DNA of 64,000 nt from Alphaproteobacteria bacterium. Its GTDB lineage: Bacteria; Pseudomonadota; Alphaproteobacteria; CACIAM-22H2. The notes under the pieces are model-generated. The model saw nothing but the letters and a program-made list of their open reading frames with translations. It ran no database searches and was not told where the DNA came from. Below, piece after piece: positions 52,019-59,809 of this stretch. Within the stretch, counting starts at the first letter, position 1. Every line of letters begins with the position of its first letter. Location: positions 251,724-315,723 of the forward strand of contig JAFKFM010000006.1 of NCBI GenBank assembly GCA_017308135.1, given 5' to 3'. The position numbers were made by a program, and so were the translations under genes.

Positions 52019-53227
52019 TCAGCTTCCGGCACGGCCCAGGACGTCCACAAGGGCGGCGACGACCCGATCGACGTCCGAATCGGCCATGCCGACGAACAAC
52101 GGCAGGCTGAGGCAGCGCGCGTAGAACGCCTCGGCGCCGGGCAGCGACACATCGCCGTAGCGCGCGCGGTAATAAGGTTGCCGGTGCACCGGAATGTAAT
52201 GGACTTGCGTGCCCACGCCGCGCGCTTTGAGCTCGGCCATCGCGCGGGCGCGATCCAAGTCTACGGCCAGGAAATCGATCGACACGGCATAGAGATGCAG
52301 GACCGGCGCGCAGCCTGCCACGTTCGCAAGCGGCCGTACGACGTTGCTCAGCGGCGCGAGCAGCGCGTCATAGCGCGCGGCCAGCGCCCGACGCCGCGCC
52401 GAGAAGAAGGGTAGCTTGCGCAACTGGCTTTCGGCGAGCGCGCAATTCAGATCGCTGGCGCGGTAGTTGAACCCCAGCTCCGACAACTCGTGATACCAGG
52501 GATTGGCGGTACCGTCGGCGGCGAACCCGGCCGTACGATCGACGAACCGCGCCGGATCGCGTTCGATCCCGTGGCTGCGCAATCTTGCCATGCGCGCGGC
52601 CAGATCGGCATCGCGCGTCGTCACCGCGCCGCCTTCGCCCATCGCGATCGTCTTGACCGGATGGAACGAAAACGCGCACAGGCGCGCATGCGCGCCGGAA
52701 CCGACCGCGAAGGAATGGCCGCCGACATCGTAGACCGTGCCGAGGGCGTGGCACGCATCCTCGACGACGTCGACGCGATGGCGCGCGGCGAAATCCGCCA
52801 GACCGGCGGGATCGGCGCACCGGCCGGCATAATGGACCGGGAACGCGGCCTTGACGGCACCCGGCGCACGGGCGAGGGCCGCTTCGAAATGCGCCGGAAA
52901 CGACAGACCCGTGGCCGGATCGACATCGACGAAAGCGACTTCCGCGCCGACATAGCGCGCGGCGTTGGCCGAAGCCATGAACGTGATGGCCGGCACGAGC
53001 GCCGTGTCGCCGGCGCCGAGCCCCAGCGCCAAGGCGGCCAGATGCAACGCGGCCGTGCCGCTGTTGCAGGCGACGGCGTGGGGCGCTTGCACCGCCGCGG
53101 CCAAAGCGGCTTCCATTTTTTCGACCGCCGGGCCCGTCGTCAGCCAATCGCCCTTCAACACGGCGGCCACGGCCGCCACGTCGGCGTCGTCGATATACTG
53201 CCGGCCGTAGGGAAGAAAGCCCGTCAT
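52019..53227 (-). CDS. pseC: UDP-4-amino-4,6-dideoxy-AltNAc transaminase PseC
   Basis: A 402-residue PLP aminotransferase for the second step of pseudaminic acid synthesis. It starts FLPYGRQYIDDADVAAV, binds PLP through Lys192 in SFHPVKTIAMGEGG, and has the VEDACHALG block. The length and the PseB neighbour make PseC the preferred call over other DegT enzymes. The ATG at 53227 shares one base with the pseB stop (TGATG). Product: the 4-amino sugar nucleotide that the PseH acetyltransferase domain would acetylate. Confidence 0.88.
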   Translation of the reverse strand: MTGFLPYGRQYIDDADVAAVAAVLKGDWLTTGPAVEKMEAALAAAVQAPHAVACNSGTAALHLAALALGLGAGDTALVPAITFMASANAARYVGAEVAFVDVDPATGLSFPAHFEAALARAPGAVKAAFPVHYAGRCADPAGLADFAARHRVDVVEDACHALGTVYDVGGHSFAVGSGAHARLCAFSFHPVKTIAMGEGGAVTTRDADLAARMARLRSHGIERDPARFVDRTAGFAADGTANPWYHELSELGFNYRASDLNCALAESQLRKLPFFSARRRALAARYDALLAPLSNVVRPLANVAGCAPVLHLYAVSIDFLAVDLDRARAMAELKARGVGTQVHYIPVHRQPYYRARYGDVSLPGAEAFYARCLSLPLFVGMADSDVDRVVAALVDVLGRAGS

Positions 53228-54225
53228 CACACGGCCGCGATCAGACGCGCCAGCGCCTCGCGATCCAGTCTTTGGGGATTGCCGTCGCTGGCGTAGCGGA
53301 ACCGATCGACCACGGGACGCGCGCCCGCCTTTTCGTATTCCGCGCGCGCGGGAAAATCGCCCTCCGGCAGGATGACGTAGCGATCGTCGAATTCGAGCGT
53401 GTGGCGCGCGTCGTCCTCGGTCACCATGACTTCGTGCAGCTTCTCGCCGGGACGGATCCCGACGTTGCGCGCGCCGACGGACCCGGGCATCGCGCGAACG
53501 ATCTCGTCGAGCGATGCGCTGGGAATCTTGGGTACGAAAATCTCGCCGCCATGCATCTGTTCGAGCGACTGGATGACGAAGCGCACGCCCTCTTCGAGCG
53601 TGATGAGGAACCGCGTCATGCGCGCGTCGGTCACGGGAAGTTCGCGAGCGCCGCCGGCGAGAAGACGCTTGAATAGCGGGATGACCGAACCGCGCGAGCC
53701 GACGACGTTGCCGTACCGGACGATCGAGAAAGCCGTGCGTCCGGCAGACAGATGGTTCGCGGCAACGAAGATTTTATCGGAAGCAAGCTTCGAAGCGCCG
53801 TATAGGTTGACGGGATTGACCGCCTTGTCGGTCGACAACGCCACGACGCGCTTCACGCCGGTGCGCAGCGCGGCGCGGACCACGTTCTCCGCGCCGTGAA
53901 TGTTCGTGCGCACGCATTCGAAGGGATTGTATTCGGCCGCCGGAACCTGTTTCAAAGCCGCCGCATGGATCACGTAGTCCACGCCGTGGAACGCCATTTC
54001 CAGGCGATCGGCGTCGCGCACGTCGCCGATGAAATAGCGCATACGCGGGTCTTTGCCGATTTCCGCCTGCATCTCGGACTGCTTGAGCTCGTCGCGCGAG
54101 AAGACGATCAACCGGGCCGGATCGGCGTGGGCCAGCATATGGGCCACGAAGGCGCGCCCGAACGAGCCGGTGCCCCCCGTAATCAACACGGAGGTTCCGT
54201 TGAGTCGGCTCATCGCGGTTTTCAT
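53227..54225 (-). CDS. pseB: UDP-GlcNAc 4,6-dehydratase, inverting (PseB)
   Basis: A 332-residue short-chain dehydrogenase for the first committed step of pseudaminic acid synthesis: it dehydrates UDP-GlcNAc and inverts C5. The cofactor motif is VLITGGTGSFGRAF. STDKAVNPVNLYGASKLASDK carries the catalytic residues, and the HAAALKQVPAAEYNP block is characteristic of the FlaA1/PseB group. Two starts (54225 and 54213) are possible; the first is used here. It is the first gene of the 54225-44491 unit, behind a strong predicted promoter with an operator-like palindrome. Confidence 0.92.
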   Translation of the reverse strand: MKTAMSRLNGTSVLITGGTGSFGRAFVAHMLAHADPARLIVFSRDELKQSEMQAEIGKDPRMRYFIGDVRDADRLEMAFHGVDYVIHAAALKQVPAAEYNPFECVRTNIHGAENVVRAALRTGVKRVVALSTDKAVNPVNLYGASKLASDKIFVAANHLSAGRTAFSIVRYGNVVGSRGSVIPLFKRLLAGGARELPVTDARMTRFLITLEEGVRFVIQSLEQMHGGEIFVPKIPSASLDEIVRAMPGSVGARNVGIRPGEKLHEVMVTEDDARHTLEFDDRYVILPEGDFPARAEYEKAGARPVVDRFRYASDGNPQRLDREALARLIAAV

Positions 54226-54366
54226 GGTTGATATCCGGCTTCCCGCGTCGACGCTGCGGGTGTTCGAGGAACGGGCATAGGGGTCGCGCAACGCTACCGC
54301 CGTTCGGGTGCCGGCGGCGCGCAACGCTCGCTATCGACATCCGAATCCGTAACGCCAACGGATAGT

Positions 54367-54410
54367 GTTCACGCCATGAACAATTACGTTGGCAGTAAAA
54401 GGGGTGTCAA
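54367..54410 (-). promoter_or_regulatory. Predicted pse operon promoter and operator
   Basis: On the minus strand a perfect TTGACA (complement of 54405-54410) is 16 bp from CGTAAT (complement of 54383-54388). The palindrome-like GTTCAC-GCC-ATGAAC at 54367-54381 lies 1 bp downstream of the -10, where a bound repressor would block initiation. It resembles the palindrome at 44445-44459. Confidence 0.55.
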
Positions 54411-54457
54411 GTAGTATCCCCAAGTTCGGCGGCACGAAGCCACCCTCCCGGTATCAT

Positions 54458-54471
54458 CACAAGTATTTGTG
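54458..54471. promoter_or_regulatory. Palindrome in divergent pse intergenic region
   Basis: CACAA-GTAT-TTGTG is a perfect 5-bp-arm palindrome between the pse promoter and the plus-strand formyltransferase unit. It may be an operator for the plus-strand transcript; no clear promoter accompanies it. Confidence 0.3.
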
Positions 54472-54475
54472 AATC

Positions 54476-54592
54476 ATGGGTAAAGCGTATATCTTGGCGA
54501 TCGCCGATACCGCCATCGGGCACCCGGCGGCCATTCGGCTGCCGTCCCGTCGGGGCATGTTTCGGCGACTCGCGAGCCGCCGATCGGCATGA
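54476..54592 (+). CDS. Possible 38-aa upstream leader ORF
   Basis: A short frame (MGKAYILAIADTAIGHPAA..., 38 residues) whose TGA overlaps the ATG of the formyltransferase in an ATGA junction, like most gene joints in this island. It could be a small protein or a translated leader that couples formyltransferase translation. Its C-terminal half is arginine-rich and not obviously folded. Confidence 0.3.
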   Translation: MGKAYILAIADTAIGHPAAIRLPSRRGMFRRLASRRSA

Positions 54593-55293
54593 CCGACCGT
54601 CTTCGACTTGCGCTGTTGTTCACCGACGGCAATTTCATCGGCCCGGAGTATTTCGCGGTACTTTCGCGCGCGGGATGGCGCCCGGACATGGTCGTGGCCG
54701 TGGGCGCGATGTCCGAGCATTCCCGCACCATCGAGCGCGCCCGCACCGGCGGACTTTGGCGGCCGCCGCCGATTCCCGAGGACGCGGTCGCCGGACGCTT
54801 CGCATCGCTCGACGATCCGGAATTCCGGGCGTTTTTGACCGCGGCGCGAATCGACGTCGCCATCCAAGGCGGAATCGGTATTCTGCGTCCCGAAACCATC
54901 GCGATCCCGCGCCTGGGCATTCTCAACGCCCATCCGGGGCGCTTGCCCGGCTATCGCGGCCGCAACTGCCCGGAATGGGCGCTCGACAACGGCGAACCGA
55001 TTTGGATCACCGCCCATTGGATCGATTCCGGCATCGACACAGGTCCGGTGGTTTGCGAAAGCCGCTACGAATTTCCCGCAACATGGACCTACGAACGGAT
55101 CCGGGCGTCGCTCTACGCCCATTGCGCTCAAACGCTCGCCACGGCGCTGGATCAAATCGCCGGCGCGCTGCGCGAAGGACGGCCGGTCCCCGCCGTCGCG
55201 CAACCGCAAATCGGCGCGCGCGCTTGGCCCAAGATGGACGATGAACGGCTCGCGGCGCTGCGTGCGCGCTTGGAACGCGGAGCGGCACGATGA
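54589..55293 (+). CDS. Formyltransferase-family protein, copy 1
   Basis: A 234-residue enzyme of the formyl_trans_N family, which uses N10-formyltetrahydrofolate to formylate an amine. The Asn/His/Asp catalytic set is visible: Asn and His in GILNAHPGRLPGYRG and Asp in GIDTGPVV. It lacks the C-terminal tRNA-binding domain of methionyl-tRNA formyltransferase, so a sugar amine is the likely acceptor. It overlaps the next gene by 4 bp and leads a plus-strand tailoring unit. Confidence 0.8.
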   Translation: MTDRLRLALLFTDGNFIGPEYFAVLSRAGWRPDMVVAVGAMSEHSRTIERARTGGLWRPPPIPEDAVAGRFASLDDPEFRAFLTAARIDVAIQGGIGILRPETIAIPRLGILNAHPGRLPGYRGRNCPEWALDNGEPIWITAHWIDSGIDTGPVVCESRYEFPATWTYERIRASLYAHCAQTLATALDQIAGALREGRPVPAVAQPQIGARAWPKMDDERLAALRARLERGAAR

Positions 55294-56312
55294 GCCCCCC
55301 ACGCGTTTTGCTCGTCTGCCGCGATCCTGGCGGCGCCAACCAAACCATCGCCTGCCGGGCGCTTTTGTCGGACAGCGCCCGAAACCCGGCGCAGCGCGAA
55401 TTGGCGGGCCGTTTGCGCGCGGCGATCGGCCTGCCGGAGAACGCGCGGCCCGACTTCGCCGTCGCCGCCCGCGATCACGCGGCCGCGCGATGGGCTTCGA
55501 TCGGGGTCCGGACGACGGATGTGGGCGACGGCGGCGCGGCGGCGGCGATCGCCGCGGCGGCGCCCGACGTGGTCGTAACGGGCACGTCGGGCGCGGATAG
55601 CGATTTCGAGAAACGCTTTTGGATCGCCGCAACGACCGCGCGCGTGCCGTGCTACGCGCTGTCCACGCATCCGGCCAATCTCGCCGAACGCTTTCGCTTG
55701 GCGGACGGCACGCCGGCGTGGCCCACCGCGATCCTCGCCGACACGCCCGCCGCCGTGCGCGAACTCGGCGCGTCGGGCATCCCGGCGGAACGGTTGACGG
55801 TGCTGGGCGATCCGCATCTGACGATGCTCGAAACGGCCGCGCCGCCGGACGCCGGCGCGCGCGCGCGGCTGCGCGAAGCCTGGGGCGCGGGACCCCGGGA
55901 CAGGGTCGTTCTGTTCGTGAGCGAATGCGTCAGCGAGATGGCACGCGCCGCCGGACGGACCGCTCCTTTCGACGAGAACGCTTGCCTTGCGGGATTGCTC
56001 GCCGCAATCGCGGCCGGTGCGATCCCCGGCTACGGCGCGGTCGATTCCGGCACCACGATCGTCGTCGTGCGGCCCCATCCGAAGGATTCGCCGGACAAGT
56101 ACGCGCACCAAGCGGCGCGGCCTGATGCGCGCGTGACGGTTTCGCGCGCGGGTGATGCGCTCGACGCCCTGGGTGCCGCCGATCTGATCGCGGGCATGGA
56201 GTCGACGATGTTGTACGAGGCGACGCTGCTGGGCTATTCCGTTGTTTCGCTTTTCCCCGAGGGCGCGTTCTCGCGCTGGCGTTCGCGGAATGCGGTGGTT
56301 GGGGCGCAATGA
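55290..56312 (+). CDS. GT-B-like protein of the RDPGxANQ type, copy 2
   Basis: A 340-residue protein starting RVLLVCRDPGGANQT, related to the protein at 48035 by this motif and by the late VVVRPHPKDSPDKYA block. The ADLIAGMESTMLYEATLLGYSV segment resembles the donor-binding end of GT-B transferases and sugar epimerases. Not a characterised family. It overlaps both neighbours by 4 bp in the formyltransferase-amidohydrolase unit, suggesting work on the same sugar. Confidence 0.6.
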   Translation: MSPPRVLLVCRDPGGANQTIACRALLSDSARNPAQRELAGRLRAAIGLPENARPDFAVAARDHAAARWASIGVRTTDVGDGGAAAAIAAAAPDVVVTGTSGADSDFEKRFWIAATTARVPCYALSTHPANLAERFRLADGTPAWPTAILADTPAAVRELGASGIPAERLTVLGDPHLTMLETAAPPDAGARARLREAWGAGPRDRVVLFVSECVSEMARAAGRTAPFDENACLAGLLAAIAAGAIPGYGAVDSGTTIVVVRPHPKDSPDKYAHQAARPDARVTVSRAGDALDALGAADLIAGMESTMLYEATLLGYSVVSLFPEGAFSRWRSRNAVVGAQ

Positions 56313-57808
56313 TCGACGGCGGCGTATTTCTCGGTAAGGATCCCGCGATCGAGTACGGCTACGATCTCGCCGGCACGCTGGCGCGGCTCGACGCATTCGG
56401 CGCGGCGCGCGCCCTGGCGGCCGATTTTTCGGCCGTCTACTACCAATCCGCATTCGGCAACGCGCGGACGCTCGAACTATGCGCCGCGTCGAACGGCCGC
56501 TTGATCCCACTGGCCGCGGCTTGTCTGGCCGGGTGGAGCGTTTCGCGCGCCGAGCTCGAGGAACTGCGCGCCGCCGGATTCAAGGCGGTGGGACTTTTTC
56601 CGCATATGCAGTCCTGGCGGTGGAGCGACTACGGCGTCGCGAAATTCGCCGAGAAGGCGGCGGAGGCCGGTTTGCCGATTCAAACGGGGGCGATGGACGT
56701 CACCGATCTCGGGCATATCGCGCGCGCCGCCGGCCCGACGGGCGCGCGGGTTCTCGTGCGCTGGATGCAAGGCCGGGGCTACAACAACCTTCCGGAGATC
56801 GCGGCCGTTGCCGAGGATTTCCCCGAGTTCCTGTTCGATGTGGGCTGCGTGACGCAGACCGGCGGGATCCGCTGGCTTTGCGAGCGTGTCGGTTCTAAGC
56901 GCCTTTATATGGCGTCGAACTCGCCGACCTGCCTCGAGGGGGCGACCTATTTCTCGCTTTACACCGCAGATCTCGACGACGCGGACCGCGCGAATATCGA
57001 GGGCGCGTCGCTGGCCGCAGCGCTCGGCGTTCAAGCGCCGCCGCGGCGCGCGAGCGCGCATCCGTTCTGGACCGCCCATCGCCGGGCCCCGAAAATCGAC
57101 ACGCATTGGCACACCGGCGCCTGGAACATCATCGAACCGGCGATTTCCCATGCGGCGATCCGCGCCGAGCTCGACGCCTACGGCATCGAGAAGATGGTCA
57201 CGTCGTCGATTCTCGCGCTCAACCACGACCTTGCAGCCGGCAACGCGGACACGGAACGGCTGGTCGCCGCCGACAAGCGGGTTTACGGGTTGATCGTCGT
57301 CAATCCCTGGCGTCCCGCGCAAAGCATCGCCGAGATCGAGCGCCTCGCCGCCAATCCGCGCTTCGTGGCCGTGAAGACGATCCAGGATTTCTACTACGCC
57401 GACGGACCGATGCGGATCGACCATCCCGCCTATCGCCCGATACTGGAGGCGGCGCGCCGCTTCGATCTTCCGGTCATGTGCCATCTGCCGGGTCTGGAGA
57501 ACGTCGCCGACGCGTTCCCCGAAATCCACTTCGTCGCCGCGCACTCGACCTGGCGGTACCGCGAACTCGCCAAGCGGCCGAACATCTATTTCGACATCGC
57601 GACCAGCTCGGCGCTGCGGCGCAATTGCGACCTGCGCGATCTGGTCGCGCATGCCGGCCCGGATCGGGTGATCTTCTCGACCGATTCGCAGCTCATGAAT
57701 CCGGCATGGACGCTCGGCAAGATGGCGAGCGCCGATCTGGATACGGCGCTTCTCGACGGCATTTTCCGGCGCAACGCGCTGCGCGCGTTTCCGCGCCTTT
57801 CGAACTAG
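56309..57808 (+). CDS. Tandem amidohydrolase-family protein
   Basis: A 499-residue protein made of two TIM-barrel amidohydrolase_2 halves joined near residue 250. The C-terminal half keeps a metal site: His266 and His268 in KIDTHWHTG, then CHLPG, VAAHSTW and FSTDSQ. The N-terminal half begins MIDGGVFLGKD and has no HxH, so it is probably non-catalytic. It might hydrolyse an amide or lactone in the sugar pathway, but the substrate is unknown. It overlaps the previous gene by 4 bp. Confidence 0.75.
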   Translation: MIDGGVFLGKDPAIEYGYDLAGTLARLDAFGAARALAADFSAVYYQSAFGNARTLELCAASNGRLIPLAAACLAGWSVSRAELEELRAAGFKAVGLFPHMQSWRWSDYGVAKFAEKAAEAGLPIQTGAMDVTDLGHIARAAGPTGARVLVRWMQGRGYNNLPEIAAVAEDFPEFLFDVGCVTQTGGIRWLCERVGSKRLYMASNSPTCLEGATYFSLYTADLDDADRANIEGASLAAALGVQAPPRRASAHPFWTAHRRAPKIDTHWHTGAWNIIEPAISHAAIRAELDAYGIEKMVTSSILALNHDLAAGNADTERLVAADKRVYGLIVVNPWRPAQSIAEIERLAANPRFVAVKTIQDFYYADGPMRIDHPAYRPILEAARRFDLPVMCHLPGLENVADAFPEIHFVAAHSTWRYRELAKRPNIYFDIATSSALRRNCDLRDLVAHAGPDRVIFSTDSQLMNPAWTLGKMASADLDTALLDGIFRRNALRAFPRLSN

Positions 57809-57817
57809 GTGGAACCG

Positions 57818-58366
57818 ATGTCCGACAGCGCCCCGTTCCTCGAAGGACACGCCGTCTTTTTGCGTCCCTTAACGCCGGAGGACGCGACGCCCGCCTATCT
57901 CGGCTGGCTCAACGATCCCGAAGTGCTCCGATTCCGGACGTCGAAATCCTTCCCGACAACGGCCGACTCGATGCGCGCCTATATCGCCTCGATTCCGACG
58001 CGCGGCGACCTCGTCCTTGCGATCTGCGCGCGCGAAGGCGGCAAGCATGTAGGAAATATCGCGCTCAACACGATCTTGTGGAGCCACCGCAGCGCCGAGT
58101 GTTCGATCATGCTCGGCGATCGGGCATTTTGGGGACGCGGCTTCGGACGCGAGGCGGTCTCGCTGGTGGTCCGACACGGCTTCCGGACGATGGGGTTGCA
58201 TCGGATCTGGGCCGAATCGCCCAATCCGCGTTTCAACCGCCTCGTCGAGAGCTTGGGCTGGACAAGGGAAGGCCGCAAGCGCGACGCGTTCTTCGTCGAC
58301 GGCCGATTCGTCGATTTCGAATGCTGGTCGATCCTGTCCGGCGAGGACGCCGCGGAGCGCGAATGA
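57818..58366 (+). CDS. GNAT-family N-acetyltransferase (RimJ/PseH-like)
   Basis: A 182-residue acetyltransferase with the RimJ/RimL layout: an N-terminal FLRPLTPEDATPAYLGWLNDPEV block, the acetyl-CoA loop AFWGRGFGREAV and HRIWAESPNPRFNRLVESLGW. It probably acetylates an amino sugar; a PseH-like domain is separately present in the fusion at 63401. The ATG at 57818 is preferred because AGGTGG lies about 7 nt upstream. It overlaps the HisH-like gene by 4 bp. Confidence 0.8.
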   Translation: MSDSAPFLEGHAVFLRPLTPEDATPAYLGWLNDPEVLRFRTSKSFPTTADSMRAYIASIPTRGDLVLAICAREGGKHVGNIALNTILWSHRSAECSIMLGDRAFWGRGFGREAVSLVVRHGFRTMGLHRIWAESPNPRFNRLVESLGWTREGRKRDAFFVDGRFVDFECWSILSGEDAAERE

Positions 58367-58983
58367 TCGGCATCGTCAATTACGGCGTCGGCAATCTCCA
58401 ATCGGTCCTCAACGCGCTCGATCATCTGGGCGTTCCGGGCCGTATCGTCGGCGATCCGGCGGAGCTGGCCGCCTGCGACAAGGCGATCCTGCCGGGCGTT
58501 GGCGCGTTCCGGCGCGCGATGGGCATGCTCGAATCGGCGGGGTTCCGGGCGCCCCTCGACGCGCATGTTTCCGCCGGCAAGCCGCTGCTCGGCATCTGCG
58601 TCGGCATGCAGCTACTCGCGGAATTGGGCACCGAGTTCGAGCCTTGCGCGGGTTTGGGCTATATCCGCGGAACGGTCGTGCAGATTCCCGTCGAGCGGAC
58701 GGATAACCGGCGCCATCTTCGTCTGCCGCATATCGGCTGGAACGACGTGCGCGTCCTGCGCGAGACGCCGCTGAGCGCCGGACTGCCGGTCGAGCGATCG
58801 GCCTATTTCGTTCACAGTTTCCACGTCGAAACCGTCGATCCCGAATCCTGCGTCGCGGATACCGATTACGGCGGTCCGGTGACCGCGATGATCGCGCGCG
58901 GATCCGTCTTCGGCGTCCAGTTCCATCCCGAGAAAAGCCAGGAACTGGGCTTGCGGATCCTCGGGAATTTCGCGGCGCTGTGA
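58363..58983 (+). CDS. hisH: HisH-like glutamine amidotransferase subunit
   Basis: A 206-residue class I glutamine amidotransferase that releases ammonia from glutamine. The triad is Cys79 in GICVGMQ with His188 and Glu190 in FHPEKS. Its neighbours are a HisF-like cyclase without a key catalytic aspartate and a PseA-type amidotransferase, so it probably supplies ammonia for sugar amidination rather than histidine synthesis. It overlaps the acetyltransferase gene by 4 bp. Confidence 0.85.
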   Translation: MIGIVNYGVGNLQSVLNALDHLGVPGRIVGDPAELAACDKAILPGVGAFRRAMGMLESAGFRAPLDAHVSAGKPLLGICVGMQLLAELGTEFEPCAGLGYIRGTVVQIPVERTDNRRHLRLPHIGWNDVRVLRETPLSAGLPVERSAYFVHSFHVETVDPESCVADTDYGGPVTAMIARGSVFGVQFHPEKSQELGLRILGNFAAL

Positions 58984-58984
58984 C

Positions 58985-59788
58985 ATGCTGAAAACCCGCG
59001 TGATCCCGGTTCTGTTTCTGATGAACGGCCTTATCGTGCGCAGCGAGCGCTTCGAGGAGTTCAAGGTCATCGGCAATCCGGTCAACGAATTGGCGCGCTA
59101 TTCGGAATGGCTCGTCGACGAGCTCGTCTACATCGACATCTCGCGCGAGGACGGGCTGGACATGCGCCGCGACGACCACAAGGTGAAAGGTCAGGGCGAC
59201 GCCTTGTCGCTGCTGCGCGAAATATCCAAGCACGCGTTTATGCCGCTGACCTTCGGCGGGCGCCTGCGTTCGCTGGCCGATGTCGATCGCACCCTCGCCA
59301 ACGGCGCGGACAAGGTGGCGATCAATTCGGCGTTGTGGCGCGACCCGGGGCTAACGACGGAGGTCGCCACGAAGTACGGAAGCCAAGCCATGGTCGCGGG
59401 CATCGACTTCCGGCGCGGTGCCGACGGCCGCATGATCCTAGCCTTCGATCAAGGCCGCACGCCGGTCGCGCGCGATCCGGTCGATTGGGCGCGCGAGCTC
59501 GAATCGCGCGGCGCAGGTGAAATTTTTCTGAACGCCGTCGATCGCGACGGCACGGCCGACGGCTACGACGTGGACGCGATCGCCGCCGTGTCCGCCGCCG
59601 TGAACATTCCCGTCATCGCGTGCGGCGGCGTCGGCGCGTTCGAGGATTTCCGCGACGCGATCGACGCGGGCGGCGCCAGCGCGGTCGCCGCCGGCAACAT
59701 CTTCCATTTCACCGAACACTCCTACAAGCGCGCCAAGCAGACGCTGCGCCGGAGCGGCCACACCGTGCGCTATCCCTACGAGAGCTGA
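58985..59788 (+). CDS. hisF: HisF-like protein lacking a catalytic aspartate
   Basis: A 267-residue TIM-barrel protein of the HisF family. In true HisF the N-terminal IPCLDV motif has the catalytic Asp11; here that region reads VIPVLFLMNG, so the aspartate is gone, while the second aspartate region (AGIDFRRG) remains. Such variants occur with HisH and WbuX/PseA-type amidotransferases and probably only channel ammonia. It follows the HisH-like gene by 1 bp. Confidence 0.85.
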   Translation: MLKTRVIPVLFLMNGLIVRSERFEEFKVIGNPVNELARYSEWLVDELVYIDISREDGLDMRRDDHKVKGQGDALSLLREISKHAFMPLTFGGRLRSLADVDRTLANGADKVAINSALWRDPGLTTEVATKYGSQAMVAGIDFRRGADGRMILAFDQGRTPVARDPVDWARELESRGAGEIFLNAVDRDGTADGYDVDAIAAVSAAVNIPVIACGGVGAFEDFRDAIDAGGASAVAAGNIFHFTEHSYKRAKQTLRRSGHTVRYPYES

Positions 59789-59809
59789 CCGCAACCGAGG
59801 TTTTCCGAC

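Noticed and set aside
58363..59788. Histidine biosynthesis operon
   Set aside because: HisF lacks the key N-terminal aspartate and no hisA, hisB, hisI or hisE is near; the PseA-type neighbour explains the pair better.
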